From an archaeon CG07_land_8_20_14_0_80_38_8 (GTDB lineage: Archaea > Nanobdellota > Nanobdellia > Tiddalikarchaeales > Tiddalikarchaeaceae): a stretch of 17,041 nucleotides of DNA. The position numbers were made by a program, and so were the translations under genes. The DNA lies in contig PEWF01000109.1 in the NCBI GenBank assembly GCA_002779595.1, forward strand, positions 1 through 17,041, written 5' to 3'. Positions 5,416-11,942 of the stretch are shown piece by piece. Under the pieces are notes generated by a model. The model saw only the letters and a program-made list of their open reading frames with translations. It was not told the DNA's origin and ran no database searches. Each line of letters starts with the position of its first letter. Position 1 is the stretch's first letter.

Positions 5416-7317
5416 ATGAGTTCTCAGGATATCATAAATAAGATAAAAGAGTTGCTTCCTGATGATGCTGGAATCAGTGATTTCGCATTTGAGGGCGCGA
5501 ACATAGTGCTTTATTCAAAAAATAAAGTGTTCGCAGTCAACAGCAGGGAGTTAACCAGGAAAATAGTGAATAATATCAAGAAAAGGGTAGAGATACGTCC
5601 TGATGAGGTTTTACTGGAGGATACTAATTTTACTGAAACTTTTATCAGGAAAATTATTCCAAAAAGTGCTGGCTTGGAGGATTTATGGTTTGATGAGAAG
5701 AGAAGCATTGTAATACTTGAGGTTGAGAAGCCTAGCGAAGTTATTAACAAGACTGGCAAAATGTTAAGGGATATTACTGAGAAGACCTGCTGGGTTCCTA
5801 TTGTCAGGAGGAAACCGGCGATTAAGTCAGACATTATCAGGAATATCCGCCTTACTTTGTATAAGAATTCAATTTTCAGGAGGAAATTTTTGAACAAGAT
5901 TGGGGAAAGGGTTTATTCCAACTGGGAGAGGGATAAGAAGTACTGGGTCCGCGTGAGTTGTCTTGGAGGTTTCAGGGAAGTCGGAAGGAGTTGCTTATTA
6001 TTGCAGACTCCTGAATCACAGGTTATGGTTGACTGCGGGATTAATATTGCCAGTGATGAGTACGCTTATCCTTACTTGGATGCTCCTGAGTTTGATCCTA
6101 AAAATTTGGATGCTGTTATTATCAGCCACGCGCACTTGGACCATTGCGGTTTCCTGCCTTACCTGTTCAATTACGGTTTTGAAGGCCCTGTTTACTGCAG
6201 CGAGCCCACAAGGGACATCATGACTCTTATGCAGCTGGACTATATTGACATTGCTGAGAAGGAGAATAAGAAATTATTGTACAACAGCAAGGATGTGAAG
6301 AAATTGGTGAAGCACATTGTTACTTTGAATTTCGGGGAAGTTACTGACATTACTCCTGATTTCAGGCTGACTTTGTTCAACGCTGGGCACATTCTCGGGA
6401 GCAGCATGGTTCATTTGAATATTGGGAATGGTTATCATAATTTGTTGTATACTGGTGATTACAAATTTTCAAGCACTCAATTGCTTGGCCCTGCTGTGTC
6501 AAGGTTTCAGAGGGTTGAAACTTTAATTTCTGAAAGCACTTACGGCGGAGTTAATGATGTTCAGCCGTCAAAGGAGGACAGTGAAGCGTTCCTTTCGAGG
6601 ATTATTCAGGAGACTGTTAAGAGAAAAGGTAAGGTGCTAATTCCGGTTTTGGGTGTTGGAAGGGCACAGGAAGTTATCGTGCTTATTGACAGGATGATGA
6701 GAAAGAATCAGTTGCCGGACATTCCTGTTTTTGTTGACGGGATGGTTTGGGATATTACTGCTATTCACACTGCTTATCCTGAATTGTTCAATAATGATAT
6801 TAAGCAGTTAATTTTCAAGGAGCATCATAATCCTTTCCTTAATCCTGTGTTTAAGCAGCCTGGTTCCCAGGCTGAGAGGATGAAAATTGTTGAAGAAGAA
6901 GGCCCTTGCGTAATTCTTGCAACGAGCGGAATGCTTACTGGAGGCCCGAGCGTTTTTTACTTGGAGCACTTGGCTGATAATCCGAGGAATAGTATGGTTT
7001 TTGTGAGTTATCAGGGAAAGGGCAGTCTTGGAAGGATTATCCAGAGGGGTGACAAGGAGGTTATCCTGAGGGTTAACAGCAATAGGAGGGAAATGCTTCC
7101 AATTAAATTGGAAGTTTATACTATTGAAGGTTTAAGCGGGCACAGTGACAGGAACCAGTTAATGAATTTTATAAGCAGGTTAGTACCCCGCCCTAAAAGG
7201 GTTATTATTGACCATGGCGAGCAGACTAATTGCCTTGATTTGGCGAGCAGCGTTTATAAGAGGATGAAGATTGAAACTCTTGCCCCGAGGAATCTGGACT
7301 GCATAAGATTGGCATAA
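5416..7317 (+). CDS. fttA: aCPSF1/FttA, KH-beta-CASP ribonuclease and transcription termination factor
   Basis: This 633-residue protein matches archaeal CPSF1 in length and motif order. The N-terminal 170 residues hold the KH-like RNA-binding region. The metallo-beta-lactamase domain carries HAHLDH (238-243), GHILGSS with His325, and YTGDYKF with Asp348. The beta-CASP insertion follows from about 380, and the domain closes with ATSGMLTGG (502-510), GLSGHSD with His576, and VIIDHGE with His600. aCPSF1 is an RNase with endo- and 5'-3' exonuclease activity and is the general archaeal transcription termination factor (FttA), acting on U-rich 3' ends. All zinc ligands expected in the family appear present, so the enzyme should be active. 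It lies 15 bp after psmB and has no obvious Shine-Dalgarno, so it is probably translated from the psmB mRNA. Confidence 0.96.
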   Translation: MSSQDIINKIKELLPDDAGISDFAFEGANIVLYSKNKVFAVNSRELTRKIVNNIKKRVEIRPDEVLLEDTNFTETFIRKIIPKSAGLEDLWFDEKRSIVILEVEKPSEVINKTGKMLRDITEKTCWVPIVRRKPAIKSDIIRNIRLTLYKNSIFRRKFLNKIGERVYSNWERDKKYWVRVSCLGGFREVGRSCLLLQTPESQVMVDCGINIASDEYAYPYLDAPEFDPKNLDAVIISHAHLDHCGFLPYLFNYGFEGPVYCSEPTRDIMTLMQLDYIDIAEKENKKLLYNSKDVKKLVKHIVTLNFGEVTDITPDFRLTLFNAGHILGSSMVHLNIGNGYHNLLYTGDYKFSSTQLLGPAVSRFQRVETLISESTYGGVNDVQPSKEDSEAFLSRIIQETVKRKGKVLIPVLGVGRAQEVIVLIDRMMRKNQLPDIPVFVDGMVWDITAIHTAYPELFNNDIKQLIFKEHHNPFLNPVFKQPGSQAERMKIVEEEGPCVILATSGMLTGGPSVFYLEHLADNPRNSMVFVSYQGKGSLGRIIQRGDKEVILRVNSNRREMLPIKLEVYTIEGLSGHSDRNQLMNFISRLVPRPKRVIIDHGEQTNCLDLASSVYKRMKIETLAPRNLDCIRLA

Positions 7318-7327
7318 TTATAAAAAC
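7316..7327 (+). promoter_or_regulatory. TATA box of the 7350/7826 gene pair
   Basis: AATTATAAAAAC overlaps the last bases of aCPSF1 and is centred about 28 nt before the ATG at 7350. It predicts a leaderless transcript for the paralogous pair, separate from or in addition to readthrough from psmB-aCPSF1. No Shine-Dalgarno precedes 7350. Confidence 0.5.
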
Positions 7328-7349
7328 AGGAAATTCTTATGATATTATT

Positions 7350-7826
7350 ATGCGCGTTTCAAGGAACCAGTTAAACATTGCCAGCATGAAGGTTAATGTC
7401 AAAAAGTTAATGAGCACTATAAAGAGTTTATTGGAGGGATTTAATTATGACGCCAGTGATACGAGTTACAAGTATCAGGGCGAGGGTGACAAGGTTGACA
7501 TGGTCCAGTTCTTAGTTGTTGGCTCCAAGAATGTTGACGCTTACACGAAGTTCGTGATTAGTGTTGAAGCAACTGTTGAAAATGCGAAGAGATTGATTGA
7601 AAAAGACAAAACATTTGTTAAGGGCAGGGGGAAGATAATTTTTAAAAGTGAATTAATCCTTGATTATGATGAGAAGTGGAGCAAGGATCCTGTGCTTCAT
7701 TTCTTCAAGGGAATATATGAGAAGTATGTTTACAAGGACACAAGGAAGGATTATGAAACTAAGATTTCAAGTGAAATGTTTGAAGTTCGTGATGAGGTTA
7801 AAAAATTGGCAGAGGTAAGAAAATAA
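7350..7826 (+). CDS. Uncharacterised protein, paralogue of the next gene (copy A)
   Basis: I cannot assign a function. The 158-residue protein is soluble and basic, with alternating predicted strands and helices and no Cys or classical catalytic motif. Its main feature is similarity to the adjacent gene. ELILDYDEKWSKDPVLHFFKGIYEKY (about 101-126) aligns without a gap to LLTDYDTKWENNPFVNFMKTVFENL in copy B. Both then end in an (N/S)EMxE-x3-EVK helix, and a K-G-(R/S)-G segment precedes the block in each. The shared core reads L-x(1-2)-DYD-x-KW-x3-P-x3-F-x-K-x3-E. The stop codon overlaps the ATG of copy B by one base (TAATG), so the two are translationally coupled. A TATA box near 7321 and the position right after aCPSF1 are the only context; a role in RNA metabolism would be guesswork. 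Confidence 0.75.
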   Translation: MRVSRNQLNIASMKVNVKKLMSTIKSLLEGFNYDASDTSYKYQGEGDKVDMVQFLVVGSKNVDAYTKFVISVEATVENAKRLIEKDKTFVKGRGKIIFKSELILDYDEKWSKDPVLHFFKGIYEKYVYKDTRKDYETKISSEMFEVRDEVKKLAEVRK

Positions 7827-8326
7827 TGCCTTCATTTTTCATAGTCGGCAAAACAAGCATTAGTTTGAAAGGCATTATCTTTGATTACAGGGATTTTTAT
7901 CTTTTCATGAAGAGGACAATGGAGGACAGGGGTTATTTCATAGAAGAGAAGAAATACACTCATTCCCCTAAGAAGGGAAAAATTCATGATGGTTTTTACT
8001 GGAAGTGCCTGAAAAACCTTGATGATTATAACAGGTTCATTATGGAAATCATTTCAGACTTTCATAATGAGGACATTACAGTAGTGAAAAAGGAGAAGAA
8101 AGAGAGGAAGGAGAAGGGCAGCGGCTTGATTACTTTAAGGGCTACTTTACTGACTGATTATGACACTAAGTGGGAGAATAATCCTTTCGTTAATTTCATG
8201 AAAACTGTTTTTGAAAACTTGTTCGAGAAGAGCAGTGTTGACAAGAACAAGGAAGTTTTGAATAATGAAATGTACGAGTTGGAGAATGAAGTGAAGAGTT
8301 ATTTCAGCGTTCAAAGGATGATTTAG
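7826..8326 (+). CDS. Uncharacterised protein, paralogue of the previous gene (copy B)
   Basis: A 166-residue soluble protein sharing the DYDxKW core (111-116) and C-terminal helix of copy A. Its N-terminal half is more diverged: a Lys/Glu-rich stretch at about 88-98 (VKKEKKERKEK) replaces the corresponding part of copy A, though both place helix-strand segments in similar order (MKRTMEDRGYFIEEKKY versus MSTIKSLLEGFNYDASD). The divergence points to an old duplication and perhaps a heterodimer. The start overlaps the copy A stop (TAATG) with GAGGT at 7812-7816 as a ribosome-binding site. It is followed 17 bp later by metG, whose Shine-Dalgarno overlaps the end of this gene, so the transcript may continue into metG. 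No known family was recognised. Confidence 0.75.
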   Translation: MPSFFIVGKTSISLKGIIFDYRDFYLFMKRTMEDRGYFIEEKKYTHSPKKGKIHDGFYWKCLKNLDDYNRFIMEIISDFHNEDITVVKKEKKERKEKGSGLITLRATLLTDYDTKWENNPFVNFMKTVFENLFEKSSVDKNKEVLNNEMYELENEVKSYFSVQRMI

Positions 8327-8333
8327 GAGGTGA
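8325..8333 (+). promoter_or_regulatory. Strong Shine-Dalgarno sequence of metG
   Basis: AGGAGGTGA is fully complementary to the 16S rRNA 3' end. GGAGG lies 13 nt before the TTG start at 8344, close to the 12-nt spacing seen at dnaG. An ATG at 8334 directly abuts the element but is out of frame with MetRS and has no usable spacing. Confidence 0.6.
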
Positions 8334-8343
8334 ATGTTTTTTT

Positions 8344-9828
8344 TTGAAAAATTTTTACGTAACAACTCCGATTTACTACGTGAACGGGGACCCGCACATA
8401 GGAACTTTGTATACTGCCTTGGCTGCGGATATAATTGCAAGGTATAAAAAATTGAACGGGAAGAAAGTGTTTTTCCTGACTGGGACTGACGAGCATGCTG
8501 AGAAGGTGGAGGAAGCTGCGAAGAAATCCGGCGTTAAAACTGAGAAATACGTTGACTTAATGAGTAAAAGGTTTAAGGAAGCGTTCAAAAGCATGAATGT
8601 ATCTTATGACCGGTTCATAAGGACAACTGATAATGACCATGTGAAAACTGTCCTTGAATTTTACAAAAAAGTTTACAACAAAGGAGACATTTACAAGGGT
8701 TTTTATGAGGGATGGTACTGTGTTTCTTGCGAGACGTTCTGGACTGAAAAGGAATTAAAAGACTGCAAATGCCCTGACTGCGGTAAGAGCGTGAAAATGT
8801 TAAAGGAGGAGACTTATTTTTTTAAGCAGTCAAAGTACCAGAAGGAAATAATCAAGCACATCAGGGATAATCCTGATTTTATAAAGCCGAAGGCGAGAAA
8901 GAATGAAATATTAAGTTTTCTGAAGCAGCCTTTAAGGGATTTGAGCATTACGAGGACTACTTTTAAATTTGGCATTCCAGTTCCCGGCGACGAAAAGCAC
9001 GTTTTATACGTTTGGTTTGATGCATTGATTAATTATTTAACTGCAGCTGGTTATCCTGGCAAGAAATATACTAATTTATGGCCTGCCAATTTTCAGTTGA
9101 TGGGCAAGGAAATAATCAGGTTCCACTGCATTACTTGGCCTGCCATGCTTTTAAGCGCTGGAGTGGAATTGCCGGAAACTATTTTTGCCCATGGTTGGTG
9201 GACTGTTGAAGGCAAAAAGATGAGCAAGAGCGTTGGTAACGTTGTTCACCCTGCTGAGTTCTGCAGGAAGCATAAAGTTCCTGTTGACACTATGAGGTAT
9301 TTCCTGTTCAGGCAGATGCCTTTTGGAAGTGATGGTGATTTCAGCGAAGCCCAGTTTATTGAAAGGGTTAATAATGAATTGGCAAGCGAGCTGGGGAATT
9401 TGGTTTCAAGAAGTATTGTTTTGATTGATAAATATTCCAATTCTGAAGTTCCTGCAGGAATTGCTGATGTTAAATTAAAAAATAAGTATGCACAAATGTT
9501 AAAGAATTATCATTCTGAAATGAACAAACTGGATTATTATAATGCTTTGAATACTGTTTTTAAATTTGTCCACTTGGTGAATAAATACATTTCTGATAAG
9601 GAGCCGTGGAAATTAAGCGATGGCGGGGAATTGCATAATGTGTTGTTCACTCTTGCGCAGTGCATTAACGCAGTTAGTTGTCTGATTTATCCTTTCATGC
9701 CTGAGACGAGTGAAGAGATTGACACTCAGTTGGGAAAGGGAAAGGGTTATAATAAAAATTTTGATAACATTAAAAGAAATGTGAAGATAAAAAAAGGGAA
9801 AATATTGTTCCCTAGAATAAGCAGGTGA
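8344..9828 (+). CDS. metG: Methionyl-tRNA synthetase, catalytic subunit
   Basis: A class I synthetase that charges initiator and elongator tRNA-Met. The start is TTG: MKNFYVTTPIYYVNG is the normal MetRS N-terminus, and no in-frame ATG precedes it. The HIGH-type signature is PHIGT (His18). The zinc knuckle uses Cys126, Cys129, Cys143 and Cys146 (CVSC and CPDC). LMGKEIIRFHCITWPA precedes the KMSKS loop at 292-296. An all-helical anticodon-binding domain fills the C-terminal third, with WKL near the end of the conserved helices. The 494 residues lack the C-terminal OB-fold dimerisation domain, which is supplied by the next gene. A run of nine T (8337-8345) separates the Shine-Dalgarno from the start codon. 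Confidence 0.96.
   Translation: MKNFYVTTPIYYVNGDPHIGTLYTALAADIIARYKKLNGKKVFFLTGTDEHAEKVEEAAKKSGVKTEKYVDLMSKRFKEAFKSMNVSYDRFIRTTDNDHVKTVLEFYKKVYNKGDIYKGFYEGWYCVSCETFWTEKELKDCKCPDCGKSVKMLKEETYFFKQSKYQKEIIKHIRDNPDFIKPKARKNEILSFLKQPLRDLSITRTTFKFGIPVPGDEKHVLYVWFDALINYLTAAGYPGKKYTNLWPANFQLMGKEIIRFHCITWPAMLLSAGVELPETIFAHGWWTVEGKKMSKSVGNVVHPAEFCRKHKVPVDTMRYFLFRQMPFGSDGDFSEAQFIERVNNELASELGNLVSRSIVLIDKYSNSEVPAGIADVKLKNKYAQMLKNYHSEMNKLDYYNALNTVFKFVHLVNKYISDKEPWKLSDGGELHNVLFTLAQCINAVSCLIYPFMPETSEEIDTQLGKGKGYNKNFDNIKRNVKIKKGKILFPRISR
9824..9828 (+). promoter_or_regulatory. Shine-Dalgarno of the MetRS OB-fold gene, overlapping the metG stop codon
   Basis: GGTGA lies 6 nt before the TTG at 9835, and its last three bases are the TGA stop of metG. 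Termination of metG and initiation of the partner gene are therefore closely coupled, which would favour balanced synthesis of the two parts. Confidence 0.55.
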
Positions 9829-9834
9829 AAATTA

Positions 9835-10152
9835 TTGGATGAAATCAGTTTTGAGGATTTTAAGAAAGTGGTTTTAAGGACTGGGAAAATTGTCAGCTGC
9901 GAGGACGCTGGCGACAATCTTTACAAGTTAAAAGTTAAGGCTGACAGGGAAAGGGTTCTGCTTGCAGGCTTGAAAAAGTATTATTCAAAGGATGAATTAC
10001 TCGGGAAAACTGTCATAGTGGTTGTTAATCTGGAGCCTAAGAAGATGCGCGGAGCGGTGAGCGAGGGCATGATACTGGCTGCTGATAAGGAAGGTGAAGT
10101 GTCTTTGTTAACCACTGACAAGATTATGCCTGAGGATTCTGAAATAAGGTAA
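9835..10152 (+). CDS. Separate MetRS C-terminal/beta tRNA-binding OB-fold protein
   Basis: A 105-residue OB-fold protein of the MetRS C-terminal/Trbp111/EMAP-II family. The signature is FEDFKKVVLRTGKIV at 6-20 followed by NLEPKKMRGAVSEGMILAA at 65-83. In many bacteria this domain is fused to MetRS, where it dimerises the enzyme and binds tRNA nonspecifically; in several archaea it is a separate polypeptide, as here. The gene begins 6 bp after metG, with TTG as start codon and its Shine-Dalgarno overlapping the metG stop codon. This strongly implies that it functions with MetRS. The family has no catalytic residues. It is followed by a tRNA gene on the opposite strand. Confidence 0.9.
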   Translation: MDEISFEDFKKVVLRTGKIVSCEDAGDNLYKLKVKADRERVLLAGLKKYYSKDELLGKTVIVVVNLEPKKMRGAVSEGMILAADKEGEVSLLTTDKIMPEDSEIR

Positions 10153-10157
10153 TGGTT

Positions 10158-10231
10158 TGAGCCAGATCGGATTTGAACCGACGACCACCACGTTATCAGC
10201 GTGGCGCCCCACCAGACTAGGCCACTGGCTC
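10158..10231 (-). tRNA. tRNA-Ile, anticodon GAU
   Basis: The minus strand folds as a standard cloverleaf. The acceptor stem is GAGCCAG/CTGGCTC, the D stem GCCT/GGGC, the anticodon stem CCACG/CGTGG with loop CTGATAA (anticodon GAT at 10195-10197), the variable loop TGGTC, and the T arm GTCGG-TTCAAAT-CCGAT. The discriminator base is A, as expected for isoleucine. The length is 74 nt. The 3' CCA is not encoded and there is no intron. The tRNA would decode AUC and AUU; AUA needs another tRNA. Confidence 0.97.
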
Positions 10232-10258
10232 ATTAAATTAATATGAGAACGCTTTCCC

Positions 10259-10267
10259 TTTTAAAAA
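10259..10267 (-). promoter_or_regulatory. TATA box of tRNA-Ile
   Basis: TTTTTAAAA on the minus strand is centred about 32 nt from the first tRNA base (10231), predicting initiation a few bases upstream of the mature 5' end. It lies immediately after the stop codon of the upstream membrane-protein gene on the same strand, and its T stretch could also help terminate that gene. Confidence 0.5.
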
Positions 10268-10271
10268 TTTT

Positions 10272-10772
10272 TTACTGCGGGAGTTGGGAGGTTCCGGGTA
10301 TACTTAATAGTTCTTGATATGGTGCTATAAAATTAAAAAATTGCTGGATTAAGTTTCCTGCTATTTCTGAGGAGCGCGTTGTTAATAATGCGAGTCCTCC
10401 TGCAAAATCTCCTTTTATTAATAAGTCAATTACTGGCGCGAGATTGAAGTAGAAAAGGGCTGTTAATATTCCTGTAATTATGAATAATATCCACGGTATG
10501 AAGAATTGGAAGGGCTTTAATACTATTACCATCCCGCACATTATGAAAAGTATTACTGTCACTGCCAGGCTCGCGCCTGATAATATTGCAAGGATTAGTA
10601 ATTCATCATTGGGTATTATGCTGAAAAATAATGAATTGTTCATTCCCATTATTGAAAGGAATAATACTCCTCCGAAGAGTATTAACTGGATTATTAAATC
10701 ATTCATGAGAGGAGGGTGGGTTGCAGCCTCTACTCTTTCTTGAATTTTTTGTTCAATATTCTCTTCAACCAT
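10272..10772 (-). CDS. Hypothetical membrane protein with three predicted TM helices
   Basis: I do not recognise this 166-residue protein. It has a short charged N-terminus (MVEENIEQKIQERVE), then three strongly hydrophobic segments at about 25-50, 57-85 and 88-112. The last third (about 113-166) is moderately hydrophobic and probably amphipathic. There is no signal-peptide cleavage site and no metal or nucleotide motif. The ATG lies about 28 nt from a palindromic TATA box shared with the divergent metallo-hydrolase gene, so the mRNA should be leaderless. The tRNA-Ile promoter follows its stop codon on the same strand. Confidence 0.7.
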   Translation of the reverse strand: MVEENIEQKIQERVEAATHPPLMNDLIIQLILFGGVLFLSIMGMNNSLFFSIIPNDELLILAILSGASLAVTVILFIMCGMVIVLKPFQFFIPWILFIITGILTALFYFNLAPVIDLLIKGDFAGGLALLTTRSSEIAGNLIQQFFNFIAPYQELLSIPGTSQLPQ

Positions 10773-10794
10773 TGATTTTAATGGAAAAGTTAAT

Positions 10795-10806
10795 ATTTTA
10801 TAAAAT
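10795..10806. promoter_or_regulatory. Palindromic TATA element shared by two divergent leaderless genes
   Basis: ATTTTATAAAAT is a perfect 12-bp palindrome centred at 10800.5. It lies 26.5 nt from the + strand ATG at 10827 and 28.5 nt from the minus-strand ATG at 10772. The archaeal TATA box works about 26 nt upstream of initiation, so this one element is correctly placed for leaderless transcription in both directions. I see no second TATA for either gene within the 54-bp gap. Confidence 0.65.
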
Positions 10807-10826
10807 TAGCCCTTAAATGGTTAATT

Positions 10827-11600
10827 ATGGACGAGTTAATATTTTTGGGCACGGGGGGCGGCAGGTTTACTACTTTGTTCCAGTCAAGAGCCACTGGAGG
10901 GTTAATCTTTAATACTTCAGGGCACCAGATTCACATAGACCCCGGCCCTGGAGCTTTGCTGAGGTGCAGGGAGTGCAAAGTTTATCCTTTCAAGACTGAT
11001 ATTTTAATGGCTACTCATTCGCACATTGACCACGTTAATGATTTGAATATGATGATTGAAGGAGTGACTAATGCTGCCACGCGCAAAAGGGGTGTTCTCG
11101 TTACTGTCAAGGAAGTTATGGATGAGATTGTCACTGACTATCATAAGAATTTATTGAAAGAAATCATTATTGTGAAATCTGGAATGGAGGTTAAAATTAA
11201 TAACTTAAGGGTTCTGGCTGTTAAGTGCAGCCATTTGAAGAGTGAATGCGTTGGCTTCAAGTTTTACACTAATAATTATTGCCTCTATTACACTGGTGAT
11301 ACAAGCGTTTATCCGGGCTTTGAGAAGAATTTTGAGGATGTTGATTTTTTAATTGCCAACGTGATGAGGCCTGACAATAACCAGCTGCCCCACCACATGT
11401 GCACTGATGACTTAATCAGTGTTTTAAAGAATTCCGAGCATGAGATTAAGCTCGTGATTATTAATCATTTCGGGACAATTATGCTGCGGGCCGGCGCTGA
11501 GAATGAAGCTGCGAGGATTATGAAAGAGACTGGTGTTAAAACTATTGCTGCTGCTGATTCGTTAATTGTGAAATTGAATGACAATTTATTGAAGAAGTAG
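10827..11600 (+). CDS. MBL-fold metallo-hydrolase, RNase Z/PhnP-like
   Basis: A 257-residue metallo-beta-lactamase fold hydrolase. The zinc-binding signature is HSHIDH at 64-69, with further ligands at His136 (KCSHLKS), Asp158 (YYTGDTSVYPGF) and His214 (INHFG). The opening LIFLGTGGGRF resembles the LGTGG start of RNase Z and PhnP-like cyclic phosphodiesterases. It lacks the beta-CASP insertion of aCPSF1 and I do not see the flexible exosite arm of canonical RNase Z, so tRNA 3'-end processing is possible but not established. Four extra Cys (47, 50, 134, 141) are unusual. It is transcribed divergently from the membrane-protein gene and overlaps the next convergent gene by 15 bp. Confidence 0.85.
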   Translation: MDELIFLGTGGGRFTTLFQSRATGGLIFNTSGHQIHIDPGPGALLRCRECKVYPFKTDILMATHSHIDHVNDLNMMIEGVTNAATRKRGVLVTVKEVMDEIVTDYHKNLLKEIIIVKSGMEVKINNLRVLAVKCSHLKSECVGFKFYTNNYCLYYTGDTSVYPGFEKNFEDVDFLIANVMRPDNNQLPHHMCTDDLISVLKNSEHEIKLVIINHFGTIMLRAGAENEAARIMKETGVKTIAAADSLIVKLNDNLLKK

Positions 11601-11873
11601 GAAAGCAGCAACTCCCACAATTATTATAATTACTGCTATTACTGCTATTATAATCATATTATTGTTAGATTGTTTTTTTGCGGCGCTGGTTATGTTCAAG
11701 TCCAGCGGCTCTTCTTCTGTTGGAATAACCTCATGGGTGCCGTCCATGATGTTGACAACTTTTTCGTAAATGTTTGGCTGCTTAATTTTTAATTCGTCCA
11801 AGTATTTTTTGAACTGTGAAGGGTTATTCTTTTCAAGTATTTGAAGTTTTGATAAAAATTCGTCAAATTTCAT
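11586..11873 (-). CDS. Hypothetical tail-anchored membrane protein
   Basis: A 95-residue protein with a soluble helical head (about 1-45, rich in Lys, Glu and Leu), an acidic, then Ala/Asn/Ser-rich linker, and one very hydrophobic helix at the extreme C-terminus (about 73-94, IIIAVIAVIIIIVGVAAFLLL). With no N-terminal signal, this is a tail-anchored topology with the head in the cytoplasm. I do not recognise the head domain. The final 15 bp overlap the convergent metallo-hydrolase gene. Minus-strand TATA-like sequence lies about 27 nt from the ATG, within the short divergent region shared with aRF1. Confidence 0.65.
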   Translation of the reverse strand: MKFDEFLSKLQILEKNNPSQFKKYLDELKIKQPNIYEKVVNIMDGTHEVIPTEEEPLDLNITSAAKKQSNNNMIIIAVIAVIIIIVGVAAFLLLQ

Positions 11874-11895
11874 TAGTGAAATATTATTAACTGGT

Positions 11896-11917
11896 TAAAT
11901 TAAAAGATTTTTAAAAA
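11896..11917. promoter_or_regulatory. Divergent promoter region of the tail-anchored gene and aRF1
   Basis: Two A+T blocks sit in the 69-bp gap. TTTTTAAAAA (11908-11917) is centred about 30 nt before the aRF1 ATG at 11943. The TTTAATTT-like block read on the minus strand (11896-11904) is about 27 nt from the ATG at 11873. Each gene probably has its own TATA box, both with near-leaderless spacing. Confidence 0.4.
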
Positions 11918-11942
11918 GTAAAATTGTCTAATTCCTATTGTT

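Noticed and set aside
5511..5897. A 128-aa minus-strand open frame inside aCPSF1
   Set aside because: It is a hydrophobic shadow of the KH region and has no promoter or ribosome-binding site.
8334..8346. metG really starting at ATG 8334, with an error in the T9 run
   Set aside because: Dropping one T would put this ATG in frame, but the Shine-Dalgarno GGTGA would then touch the start codon. The TTG at 8344 has spacing close to that of dnaG, and TTG is also used by the next gene.
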